Source: Oscarella lobularis (lineage: Eukaryota; Porifera; Homoscleromorpha; Homosclerophorida; Oscarellidae). Taken from it: a stretch of 64,000 nt of DNA. The stretch is from positions 868,001 to 932,000 of the forward strand of contig NC_089182.1 in the NCBI RefSeq assembly GCF_947507565.1, given 5' to 3'. Under the pieces are notes generated by a model. That model saw only the letters and a program-made list of their open reading frames with translations, was not told where the DNA came from and did no database searches. The position numbers and the translations under genes are program-made. Of the stretch, positions 1 to 9,502 are shown one piece after another (positions within the stretch are counted from its first letter, which is position 1; every line of letters begins with the position of its first letter).

Positions 1-3000
1 GAGTCGGACGCAGCCCGCTGATGATGCTGTCCATAAGATCGCACATGTATTTGTATTCACTCTGAATGTCCTGGTAAGGCAACTTGCGCGTTATGATCTC
101 CCATAGGACGATGCCAAAGCTAGAAAGACATCAGAGTGATGAACGCAAAGCAAGGCCGGATCATCTCACTCACCTGTACACATCAGCCGAAGTACCGTAT
201 CCTTTTTTCAAAACGGCTTCAGGAGCTTTCCACAACGAAGTACCAAAGGAGTAGGAGGAATATTTCAAGCGGTCTCGATCCTTGCCACTTAATGAAATTA
301 GTGGCACGTCTTCGCTGAAATCTGAAAAACCGCTATCTACTCCTGACGGTGGCGGTGGCGTGTCGTCTACTGCACTTTCGTCACTTCCTCTGAGAAGAAG
401 AGCGCACCCGAAATCAGCCACCTTGACGCACCAGCGCGTGTCTACGAGCAAATTGGCGCATTTCAAGTCGCGATGGAGCCGCGGGGGATCCAAGCTGTGC
501 AAGTACTGCATTCCCTTGGCGGCGTCCAAAGCGCAGCGCAGTTTTCTTTCGTAGTCGAGCTCCACCTTCGCGTCGTCTAAGATGCCTCGAAGCGATCCCA
601 TCTCCATGAACTCGACGACGAAAGAGGGAGCGACGTCTTCAGGTAGCCACACGGCGCCGATGAAAAGCACGATGTTCTTGTGGCGAACTCGTTTCATCAT
701 GTTGAGCTCTTTGGCGTTGTCGTCTTTCATTATGTCGACTATTTCGGGTTTTAGTTTTTTGACGGCGACCTCGTCGCCGCAGTATTCGCCCCGATACACG
801 ACTCCGAATCCTCCCGTGGCAATGACTTCTTTGATCGTTAACTTCTTGGGGTCGATTGCCCACGCTTGTTCTTCGTCATTGAGTTGTTGCCTTGTTTTTT
901 CTAGAGTTCCCTCCGCCGTTTCTAAAGCGATTTTTTGCTTCTTTCGATAACGCCAGCTCACGCCAAGACAGCCCGAGAATAAACCCACAACTATGGCCAC
1001 GATTAACGCTCCAGATCCTATCAAGTAGTAGGTGGGGATCTGGCACGTCAAGCCCGTGTAACCGGCATCGCATTTGCAAAAAACCGTGTCTTTGTCTCGC
1101 ACTGGTACGCATTTTCCGTGGTGGCAATAGTCGAGAATGCACGTGCAGTTGTCAAAACCGATACTTCCCTCGAGTTCAGTTATCATTCCCGTCGGACACA
1201 TCGTACATGTTTTAGCTCCAGCATTCGAGAACGTTCCCTTAGGACAAATTCTGCACGGAATTGACGTGAAATCGGTGCTGTTGTACCCAGCGAAGCAGCC
1301 CGGTTTGAACGACCAGATACTGGCGGTCTCACCGTAAGTGTCGCTTTGTATCATGTTGATTGAAAAGATTTGATCTTTTCGCGCGAAAAGGACTTGACGG
1401 TCGGTTCCGGGACTCTGATATTGGGACAATCGTATCCACTTCTTTTCATTGAAATCGAGAGTATACTGCCCACGAGATTGAGAACAGTACTTGCGTTTTA
1501 AGTCGTCGGGAGACTGCTTCGTAATCAATGCTTGGCGCAAACGAATACATCGGGCACTGTCAAGTGCGTCGTCTGCGACAATAATTCGCTTTCCAAGCAT
1601 TACTCCTTTGTATTGACAAACGAAATTTTGACTCGGCGACGTGCCTACGTTTAGTATCTTGTGCCTACTCCACGAGGCCGACATCAAATTGAATTGCCAT
1701 GTATAGTTTTGAAAACATCTACCCGCTATTTTCAATTGCCCACTGAAAACGTACATGGAGTTGAGAGTGTGACTATAATAAGCCGAATGGCCGAATCGGC
1801 CGGATGGTCTCAACGCGTTATCGCTTACTCGTACTTCTCTCCATTCGAAATCAAACTCTTTCTCGCGCCTGCCTTGAATCACGGTCAGAATCCAGAGATC
1901 GTTGAAAAGAGAAACATTGTTGCTGTCGCCTTGTGGAGCTACACCTCCAAACAGAAGGAAGCTCGAGTTTTGCAATGATACGAGTGACGCGAAAGCTCTA
2001 GGCGATGGACTACTAACGTTTCCCAACTGCACCCAAGTTCGCAAGTGATCGAGATACAGCCACAGTTCGTTGACAGCGGATACTTTAGCGTCATAATGAA
2101 CAAAATATTTTCGCAATCCGAATCCCAATAGCAGGTAGTTGTGATATGATACCACCGACGCCGTGAAGGGTATGACGTCTGGAAACTCGTCCAAGTCGTA
2201 TCGCCACCATCGAAAAGTCTTCAAGTCTAGCGTCCACATTTCTGGCACTGTCATATGCCGTATATGGATAAAGTAAGTCCATATGTCCTGTCCTTCGACC
2301 GACAGCTGTACATCATGGTTTTCATAATGGCCTGTAAAATAGAGAAGGTGGTCGTTTATTGTAGTATAGGCTGCAAAAGTGGACAGCAAATCGGGAGAAA
2401 GAATCGGCGTGTTGTCTCTCACCCATTTCAATGAGACCCCCGTCTTCTCTTCGTTTCCCTGCAATCTCCACATATTCGAATCAGTTGGATGGCCACCGTA
2501 GACGAACAGTTCGTTTTCATTTACAGCTGCTCTCGCGAACACAATCCTTTGTAGTCTAGCTTTGTAGTTAGAGTCTGCTGAATGGAATGTTGACGCAGCT
2601 CCGTCGAGGTTCATAGTCACTGCGTCTAGCCCGTTGGAAACAACGAGCGTTTTCAACGTGGTGTAGTACCCGTGGACGGAACCACCAAACTGATTAAAGT
2701 CATAGGGAATTCTTTCTCCCTTTTCCCATTCACGCGTACTGACGTTGAAACGCAATAGCCTGAAACTTAACGAATTATTCTCGATATCAGACCACAAGAG
2801 TCCAAAGAAATACACGTTGTTCATATGATAATCGACGTAAGGCGCAATTGACATTACAACTTCATCTGGCTTTGTTTCAATATGTTCCCATCTATACTCG
2901 GGACTGATTCCGCGATCAAAACCGCTGTCGTTTACGCAATTCAAAAGCCACAGTTCCGTGAGCCCTATCGAGTGGAAAAGTACAACAAACAGAGACTCTT

Positions 3001-3643
3001 TGCAACTGCAATTCGACGAGTTCTGTCCCAGAACAGCGAAACTGTGAAACTCAAAATTCCGTGAAAACAATGTCGATTTGCTTCCGTTAGTGATAGTAGT
3101 TTGCACTTCAATCCAAGTTTCAGTTTGACCATCAAAGATCCACGTGTCATTAGGTGTCACATCTGATAATGTCCCCCAGCAAACGTTATCAGTGCAATAG
3201 ATGCCTCCTGTCAGAAACACACGACTGCCGCATAGTGTTGCCATAGTATGGCCCTGCCTTGCATGAGGCTCAGACTTTAGGTCGAGTTGAGTCCACGAAT
3301 ACGTTCGTGGACTGTATATCCACGTATCGCCCAGCGAGCTCTCATTTGTTTCTGAGCGAGGAGTGCCAGAAATGAGCCTTCCTCCAAACAGAAGAAGTCT
3401 TTTCGGGGACCCGATTTTTGACTCGTTTCGAGAGTAAAATACCATAGCTTGATCCCTTCTATAGCTAGGCACGTTTGATTTCCACGCGGCTTCAGAACGC
3501 AAGTTGCACCAGTTATTTATCGCTTCTTCCTTCAGCGTGCACACGAGAGGATCGAATTTCGCCAGCTGCCTCTCAAAATATTCTTCATTGCGATCGCCAG
3601 AGATGGGCAAAGCGAACAGAAGCGGAACTTGAAACAAAACGAT
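1..3643 (-). CDS. Receptor-like TKL protein kinase with Kelch/EGF ectodomain (partial)
   Basis: Predicted single-pass membrane kinase. A huge exon (174-3643) encodes a hydrophobic start, about 750 residues rich in Kelch-type LFGG/YVFSG and W-x(6)-W repeats, a GCC2/GCC3 cysteine cluster (CxxCPKGTFSNAG), one EGF module (CHHGKC...CKCDAGYTGLTC), a membrane helix, and a kinase with GGFGVVYRG, VAVKKL, HRDLKCANLL, DFG and APE. It splices at 174/119 (GT-AG) into an exon reading SFGIVLWEI, which leaves the window. Kinase motifs place it in the tyrosine-kinase-like group and look catalytically complete. The segment between DFG and APE is about 60 residues, roughly twice the usual length, with Pro, Asp and Ser runs. 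The exon opens right after TTATTAG with no ATG, so the first exon lies upstream; a signal-like ATG exon ending in a GT donor at 4171-4198 is a candidate, but the phase does not join directly. Confidence 0.85.
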
Positions 3644-4092
3644 CTAATAATGCACTAATAAGGGCCGGGGCATCTCATAATCTAGCTAAGGCGTCACCCT
3701 AACTCGATCAGATTATCGATGACACAAGGCAGGGTGCACGGTCGACCCCTGACCGAACGTGTACTGCGGTGCCAGGGACTGGCGCAGTATATGTATGAAA
3801 CAGCCTTCCTGGCACTTGGTTACTAACTGACTTTTGATGTCAGTCATGATACAGTCCAATCCCAGTTGTTTCATATGTATGTGCTCTTCATGCAGCCTCG
3901 CCTCCTAAAGACCCCAGAAGAGGGCGGCTGGTCGGGGACGAGGCTATTCTTTGCTAGCTATGATCAATTAAAGCATGCGTATGGCTTACCGTAGCTGCCG
4001 TTTTCATTGGCACCGTTTGCCAGGATATGCGGGAAAGAATGTCTTACCCGGATATCAACGCAGATATTTTCCTGCCTGGAAGTTGCCGCATG

Positions 4093-4125
<33 letters not shown>

Positions 4126-4276
4126 CGCGCTGCGCGCGAAGGAGTAGGCACGTAGCAAAAATAACCGTACCTGCGGCCAGCAGAAGAAAAATCGTCATGA
4201 AATAGGGGAAAAAAACAGGCAACGACGACACCAAAACGCTTCAGCAAAAAACCAACATCGAAAATCCTCAAATCAG
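3644..4276. other. Intergenic or 5' region of the Kelch kinase gene
   Basis: No convincing gene. It holds a candidate signal-peptide first exon on the minus strand (4171-4198, MTIFLLLAA, then GTACGG), a GA-rich microsatellite, and a short imperfect inverted repeat near 3895-3945 (GCCTCG...CGAGGC). Most of it is probably intron and leader of the kinase gene. Confidence 0.4.
4092..4125. repeat. (GA)n microsatellite
   Basis: A nearly pure GA dinucleotide run with one interruption, followed by a short GCGCGC stretch. Its reverse complement is a CT tract. Confidence 0.9.
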
Positions 4277-6859
4277 TTACATGTCCAAAACTTTACGACC
4301 GGCGTTGATAATGTCTTCATCCTCAGGCCATTTGGCCGCAGTCGTTCCCTTGTCGTTCCCCTTGGCCTGCCATTGAGCGAGGCTCATTCCGCATTCGGTG
4401 ACTTTCCCAGTGGGAGTGAAGATCTGATTATCGTGCACGACCGTCATTCCGGGCCCCGAACACGTGCCGTGCCCGTAGTCGCCGTCGCCATTCATGACGA
4501 CATAATTGTTATAGAACATATCCTCGTGTCCCTCCAGCTGACCGCAAATGCCGAAACCGCGTCCAACGTAAGCGTAGACGTTGTCATGGTGATGATTGTC
4601 GTGACCGTCAAAGTCATTTTTCATCCCATTTCCGCTATAGGCGAAAAAGTTGTTGTGGGTCTCGTAGTAGCACGATCCGTCGTCGTTGTCGATCGCCTCC
4701 TGGCTGTTGTAGTTCGCAATCATAAAGTTTTTGGATATATAGTCGTATTGCTTGATGGGAGACGGCGTCTTTCCGTCGAGCACCTTCGTGACGAACACCT
4801 GACGATCCCAGCTATTGAACGGTCCGTGATCGCCCGATTCTCGACACGTGTTAAACAGAATGTTCTCCGTGAGATTCGACGCGCCGCCGAAGCCGTCGTT
4901 GAAATTGATTCCGGCTCGCGGTCCGTTGAAGAAAACGTTTCCCTGGAGGAGATTCTGACACGACTTCGCTTGGAAGTAGAACGACGACTGTTTCTCCCAA
5001 ATTCCCAGCTCGTGAACGAAATTATAGAGAATTCGATTGAAACGAGGCTGATTGCCGTCGGTGCCGTTCGGTCCCATGCCGTCGATTCCCGCTCCGCTCG
5101 TGTATCCCCACGAAGCGATGGCCGTGTCGCCGATCCACGCGAATTCCGACTTCTGAACGGTCGTATTTCGATTGTATCCCGATATCATGACGGCATTTCC
5201 GTCGAGACGTTCGAAGAGACAAGAGTCGATCATCGCGTTTTCGGTTCCTTCGAGAAAGATCGCTCCCGCGCGCTGGAGAGCCCAATCGCCGCCCGACGGC
5301 ATTCCGTGGGGATCCATGTACGTGTAGGCCGTGTCGCGAAAACCGATTCCTCGGTACGAAATTCCCGTTACCGGTTTGTCTTGACTTCCCGTCACGTTGA
5401 AAAGGGTTTTGACGTTCGTTACGACGTACTGAGTGTCGGCGGGAGGCATTCCAGTCCCGTTGTAATAGAAGTAGAGCATCTTCGTTTTCTCGTCGAAGAA
5501 GTACTCGTTGGGACTGTCGAGTTCTTCGAAAACGTTCTCGATGTAAAAATTGTCGCCGTTGTTGTTTCCTCTCGCGCCTTGAAAGCCTCCCTTGCTGAAT
5601 GTGAACGTCGACTTGCCGGCGTCGTAGCCCCCTATTTCGAACATCCAACTCGCCCAATGACCGGGTCTCCACACCTGCAGGACGCCACCCATGGGATTTT
5701 TGTAGGGAGAGTTGGGCAAAACGCTCTTGTCTGCAACCATTCCGGACGGAACTTTGTACGTGAAGGCGCCGCCGCCTTGAGTTCCGCTTCCGCACCAATA
5801 GCCGGCAGGCGGATCAAAGTCTTTGCAAGGTCCACCAATGCCGAGTTGATACTTTTGAAACATGTGCGGAGTCGTGTTTCGAAGCGGCATGTCCGGATTG
5901 ACTTCTTTGTCCGGTTTGGACGGCAGTGTGGGAGCTACCCACGATTTAGCCTTGAGTTCGGAACCGAAACCCATTTCGGGATCGGCATTCGGATATCGTG
6001 CACGAATAGCTCTCATGCCGTTGACACGAAATCCCGGAACGGCGTCGATGTTGGAAAGTTGAGCGACGTAGATATTCGGACCGGCGTTTTTGTGACCGCT
6101 CACGTGTCCGTCTTCCTGGGTGGGACTGTAATTCCCGTCGAAACGGAACCAACATTGGCGACTATAGCTACCCTGGTGCGAATCGTGCCACGTCCACACA
6201 TTGCAACTTCCGTTGCGTTGGCACATCATCTCGCAATCTTGCCACGTGTCGTACGTCCCATTGATTGCTATGGCGCCCGGAGTTGGATGCATTGCATAGA
6301 TGGCGTTTTCGTTCTGAGCGACCGCCCAAGCGGTGCTATTGGACACCTTATACGGTTTCCATTCCGGTTTTATTGATATTCCTCCGCTAATCCACGCCTC
6401 TTCGCCTTTGAAATTCATTATCGTCGCTCCGCTGTGCGTCGCGTTTAGGTTGATCGTGTCCTGTAGGTAGTGGGTGCCGGCTCGTAGAACGATGGTCGAG
6501 CCCATCGAAGCTGCCATCACTGCTTTGCTGATTGTTTGGAAGGGCTTTTCCATTGTACCGGGATTGCTGTCGCTTCCCTTGTCCGCGTCGACGTAGAATG
6601 TGGAGTCGGCGTTGGGAAGATCAAAGACGGCTATTCGTGACTTGGCAAACGTTTTTGCCGGAATGGAGAGATTGCAGGACTGCGTCGACGAGCCGTCGAG
6701 GGCGTCGGCAACTTCTTGAAACTGAGCCTTTGTGCGAAAAGGCTGGATTTTCATTGCGTACTCCAAGAGGAATTGACGCATTTTGCAATCGAACCTTTTT
6801 TGGTCAGCGCTGGGACTCGGTACGAGTGCCAGGAGAAGGACAAAGCTCAGAGATCTCAT
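4277..6859 (-). CDS. Secreted right-handed beta-helix protein with PAN/apple-like module
   Basis: An intronless reading frame of 860 residues. The first ATG gives MRSLSFVLLLALVPSPSA, a clear signal peptide; a longer reading would need a TTG start. Residues about 90-150 hold FYVDADKGSDSNPGT and KPFQTISKAV, the entry to DUF1565/Pbh1-type parallel beta-helix domains found in polysaccharide-active and surface proteins. A cysteine module near residues 210-250 (DTWQDCEMMCQRNGSCNVWTW...QCWF) resembles a PAN/apple fold. The C-terminal half has beta-helix coils (GNAVMISGYNRN, NNFFAYSGNGMKNDFDGHDN) and many N-glycosylation sites. Known relatives bind or cut acidic polysaccharides, but the catalytic residues cannot be assigned here. 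A minus-strand CTAGCGTGC motif lies about 60 bp upstream of the ATG. Lack of introns stands out among intron-rich neighbours. Confidence 0.85.
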   Translation of the reverse strand: MRSLSFVLLLALVPSPSADQKRFDCKMRQFLLEYAMKIQPFRTKAQFQEVADALDGSSTQSCNLSIPAKTFAKSRIAVFDLPNADSTFYVDADKGSDSNPGTMEKPFQTISKAVMAASMGSTIVLRAGTHYLQDTINLNATHSGATIMNFKGEEAWISGGISIKPEWKPYKVSNSTAWAVAQNENAIYAMHPTPGAIAINGTYDTWQDCEMMCQRNGSCNVWTWHDSHQGSYSRQCWFRFDGNYSPTQEDGHVSGHKNAGPNIYVAQLSNIDAVPGFRVNGMRAIRARYPNADPEMGFGSELKAKSWVAPTLPSKPDKEVNPDMPLRNTTPHMFQKYQLGIGGPCKDFDPPAGYWCGSGTQGGGAFTYKVPSGMVADKSVLPNSPYKNPMGGVLQVWRPGHWASWMFEIGGYDAGKSTFTFSKGGFQGARGNNNGDNFYIENVFEELDSPNEYFFDEKTKMLYFYYNGTGMPPADTQYVVTNVKTLFNVTGSQDKPVTGISYRGIGFRDTAYTYMDPHGMPSGGDWALQRAGAIFLEGTENAMIDSCLFERLDGNAVMISGYNRNTTVQKSEFAWIGDTAIASWGYTSGAGIDGMGPNGTDGNQPRFNRILYNFVHELGIWEKQSSFYFQAKSCQNLLQGNVFFNGPRAGINFNDGFGGASNLTENILFNTCRESGDHGPFNSWDRQVFVTKVLDGKTPSPIKQYDYISKNFMIANYNSQEAIDNDDGSCYYETHNNFFAYSGNGMKNDFDGHDNHHHDNVYAYVGRGFGICGQLEGHEDMFYNNYVVMNGDGDYGHGTCSGPGMTVVHDNQIFTPTGKVTECGMSLAQWQAKGNDKGTTAAKWPEDEDIINAGRKVLDM

Positions 6860-6916
6860 AGTGGTCGCCAATCACGTGACTCTTCAAAACATAGGCGTGG
6901 TCGCTTCTCGTCCACG

Positions 6917-6925
6917 GCACGCTAG
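6917..6925 (-). promoter_or_regulatory. Start-proximal motif CTAGCGTGC
   Basis: On the minus strand this 9-mer sits about 60 bp upstream of the beta-helix gene ATG. Related YTAGCGYRC words occur upstream of several other genes in this window, in the same orientation as the gene. Confidence 0.35.
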
Positions 6926-7079
6926 CCATGAGGCAGACTCGAAAAAACAGTGCTTTTCCGCATGATGGGGCTGCCTAACGTCGATTGTAGCTATGCAATT
7001 GAGAAAGAGAATGTCGACTTGGCGAAGACATGCCGGGATGGCTTTCTTCAAAGGTAAGAGACCGTAGACATCCTTTTTT

Positions 7080-7197
7080 CAGTTGCATCAGGACAGTCCA
7101 TGGTTGCATATGGTAATACATAGTTCGTACGTTGGGCTCTAAAGTTGTACGAACGACAGTCGCTCTCTAAAAGTATGCAACTGCTAGTCTAGACTAG
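7080..7197. repeat. Nested inverted repeat plus palindrome
   Basis: CAGTTGCAT (7080-7088) pairs with ATGCAACTG (7175-7183). Inside it GTTCGTAC (7123-7130) pairs with GTACGAAC (7147-7154). A perfect 14 bp palindrome, CTAGTCTAGACTAG, follows at 7184-7197. This could be a decayed miniature transposable element or a structured 3' region of the Frizzled-like gene. Confidence 0.5.
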
Positions 7198-7282
7198 TGA
7201 CTCTATAGTACTGTAATGTCCTCCACAGAGTCATACGATGTCTCGAGCTAAAACAACAAACACACTTATAGCGAGATAGTTT

Positions 7283-9354
7283 TCAGTTTTGAGCGAGCGT
7301 TGGAAGCCTACTAGCTCTTGCTCTGCAGCAAGAGGTGACTCGTTTCCATGTCTTGGTCCAAAATCTTCGTGCTTCTTTCGGCGTAAGAGAGAGGGCGGCC
7401 AAAGCAAACAGAGCAAAATTGCCGAGTAAAAGGTCAACAATGGCAACAATTTCAGAACTCGACGCCAATTTTTCGCTGCAATGTTTTGCAGATCCGTTTG
7501 TTGTTTCTCTACAGAGAACGTATTGAACAAACGTGGCTATTCGAGCCGATCTGGCATTTGTGCCCAGATAAACTGCAATTGTTGTCATTATGAAACTGAA
7601 ACAGAGAGGTACAACGAGCGAATTCAGAATAAATCTTTTCTGAATCAACGAATACGCGTCATGTGACGGCGATTTCTTGTGGTCACGCGTTGCTAAGTTT
7701 TGGTGAAATTGCTTGACCTACGATCAGAGCCATAATTGTTTAAATAAATCAAACGTTGTGGTAATTTACTTTATAAAGTTTGTGTATTATAAAAAATGAC
7801 ATAACGGCTCCTGAAAAGATGATGAAGCAGCTGGGTAACATTTGAGTATAGAAATATAGGCCAAGAGTGCGAGAGCTGCACGAAATTGTAAACACAGTTG
7901 AGTGGGAATAACGTCCTCCAATTGTCAGTGATGCAACCACGAGACCGGTAGGCACAAGAGAGGACAGAACCAACTGAATTATGAAAACGAGTTTTCTCCG
8001 CTGCCGTTTCGTGCCACATGCATCTGCTCTCCAAACGATAACAAAAGTGTTATATATCGAGCTCAGCCACCACATTAGAGTGGAAATAAATCCGAAATGG
8101 ACTAGAAGTCCTAGCAGTTGGATAATATTAATGCAATAATTGCAGTTGTAATCTGCTCACCTTGAACGTTGCACAGTTTAGTAGGATCCGTCCACGATCC
8201 TATCAGGTCCTTGTGTTTGCAGTAAATTTTGTCTGCTGGCCAAATAACAGGCATAGTTAGAGCAATATCTATATCAGCACAGCGCGTAAACAATTTGATA
8301 GCACTTGATAAGAACGGACTTACTGACAATTGTCCAACTAACAGCTACTAAAAAACTTGGGAGGGTGTGATAATCGAACCTGAAAGCCGACGTACACATA
8401 CACCTAATGCGTAAGAAGAAGAGGGTCTTATCTTACAACTGGAGAGTGTTGAGCCAAGTAAAAAATATGACGAAAAGTACGCACCAGCCGAAGACTACCG
8501 TTAGCAACAGTGCACCGTAGCAGCCGTTCGAAAGAACAGGAGTTTTCCACTCAGATTCCTTGCAGGGAGGCGAACATGGATAGTCCGCTGAGTACTTTAC
8601 ATTTGTTGTTTTTGTAAGCGGATAAGGGCACTGACCGGTTGAATTTGAGCTGTTGTCCCATGTAAAGTACTCTGCACAATCGGGAGGTCTTACGCAAAGA
8701 CCGCTGTTTTTCTTTGGTAGTTTGTCCAATTTCATCCAAGTTCTTTTCAGGCTCTCACATTTGGAGGTATTCACCTCGAGGCACAGCCGACGAGTGACCA
8801 ACTCATCGGAATCACTGCAGTCTCTGTAGACGTAACGGCAGAGCAGCGGTTCCACTTGGCGAGTACAAGACGATCGTACAGTCGATCTCAGTAGCGCGAA
8901 AACGAATTGCAGCTCGCTGTTGACCTTCTTCCTGTCCCCACATCCGGAAATAGAGACATTAGCCGCGGTTTTAAGTCGTCCTCGCATGAAATCGGGAAGC
9001 GAACTGCAGTTAGGACTGATAGCCTTCCTGGGCACTTCTTGACACGTTTGACTGTTTTGGGTCTTGGGGAAAGGAAAGTCCGATTACTTTCAATTTCAGT
9101 CATTCGCTCCAGACTCAAAACAAGGGACGAACTTAAACACGCGTAGAGGGTTACTGCAATAGTTGTCTTACATTCAAGTTGCTACCAGTAACGTCCCACG
9201 GATCGGCATAGTAGACGTAAACGGGCGTAGCCGTTACCAGTAGCAGGATAACCAAGCCCGTGCCTAACAGTATGCTTCCTGCCAGACTTTTTCTGCTGGC
9301 AGAGCGTTCTGTCGTAGTAGGACGAATCAGGTTTTGCGTTTCCTGCGAGAGCAT
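7283..9354 (-). CDS. Frizzled-like seven-helix receptor, copy A
   Basis: Multi-exon gene. Exon 1 (9172-9354) encodes about 30 polar residues, then one hydrophobic helix (AGSILLGTGLVILLLVTATP). Exon 2 opens TQNSQTCQE and carries a cysteine-rich domain with the Frizzled-like pattern ending LLCRYVYRDCSD and CSPPCKESEW, then the first receptor helix. Later exons give short helix segments, YCKHKDLIGSW and LCNVQG, MWWLSSIYNTFVIVW (matching the WW of Frizzled helix 3), and a final exon with the last helices. The tail has PKEARRFW where Frizzled proteins carry KTxxxW. The family transduces Wnt-type signals at the cell surface. Here the cysteine-rich domain is divergent and the helix before it looks like a signal-anchor, so ligand and topology are uncertain. 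It is a tandem duplicate of the adjacent gene. Small exon boundaries are approximate. Confidence 0.68.
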
Positions 9355-9502
9355 GCTGTCCGAGTTTGATATGTGAAAAGTGTCACGCGCACGTAATGAA
9401 ATCGATTTTACGTTTGGAATCTAAAAGCAGGCGAGGCTACTAAAAACCACGCCAATATACATGTAGAGTCTGCAGTTTTAGTTCAAAAGGGACGAACAAG
9501 TC

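Larger units (their letters stand above)
6860..7282. other. Intergenic region with nested inverted repeats
   Basis: No gene is seen. The region separates the beta-helix gene start from the 3' end of a Frizzled-like gene. It contains a start-proximal motif and a compact hairpin-forming block, each listed separately. Confidence 0.6.

Noticed and set aside
170-3637. Start codon at 3637 for the Kelch kinase
   Set aside because: That codon is TTG. The frame opens directly after an intron-acceptor-like TAG, so an upstream exon must supply the ATG.
4373-6376. 667-residue plus-strand open frame
   Set aside because: Lies entirely antisense to the beta-helix gene, has repetitive Val/Ile/Arg content and no recognisable domain. 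It is the mirror of codon bias in the real gene.
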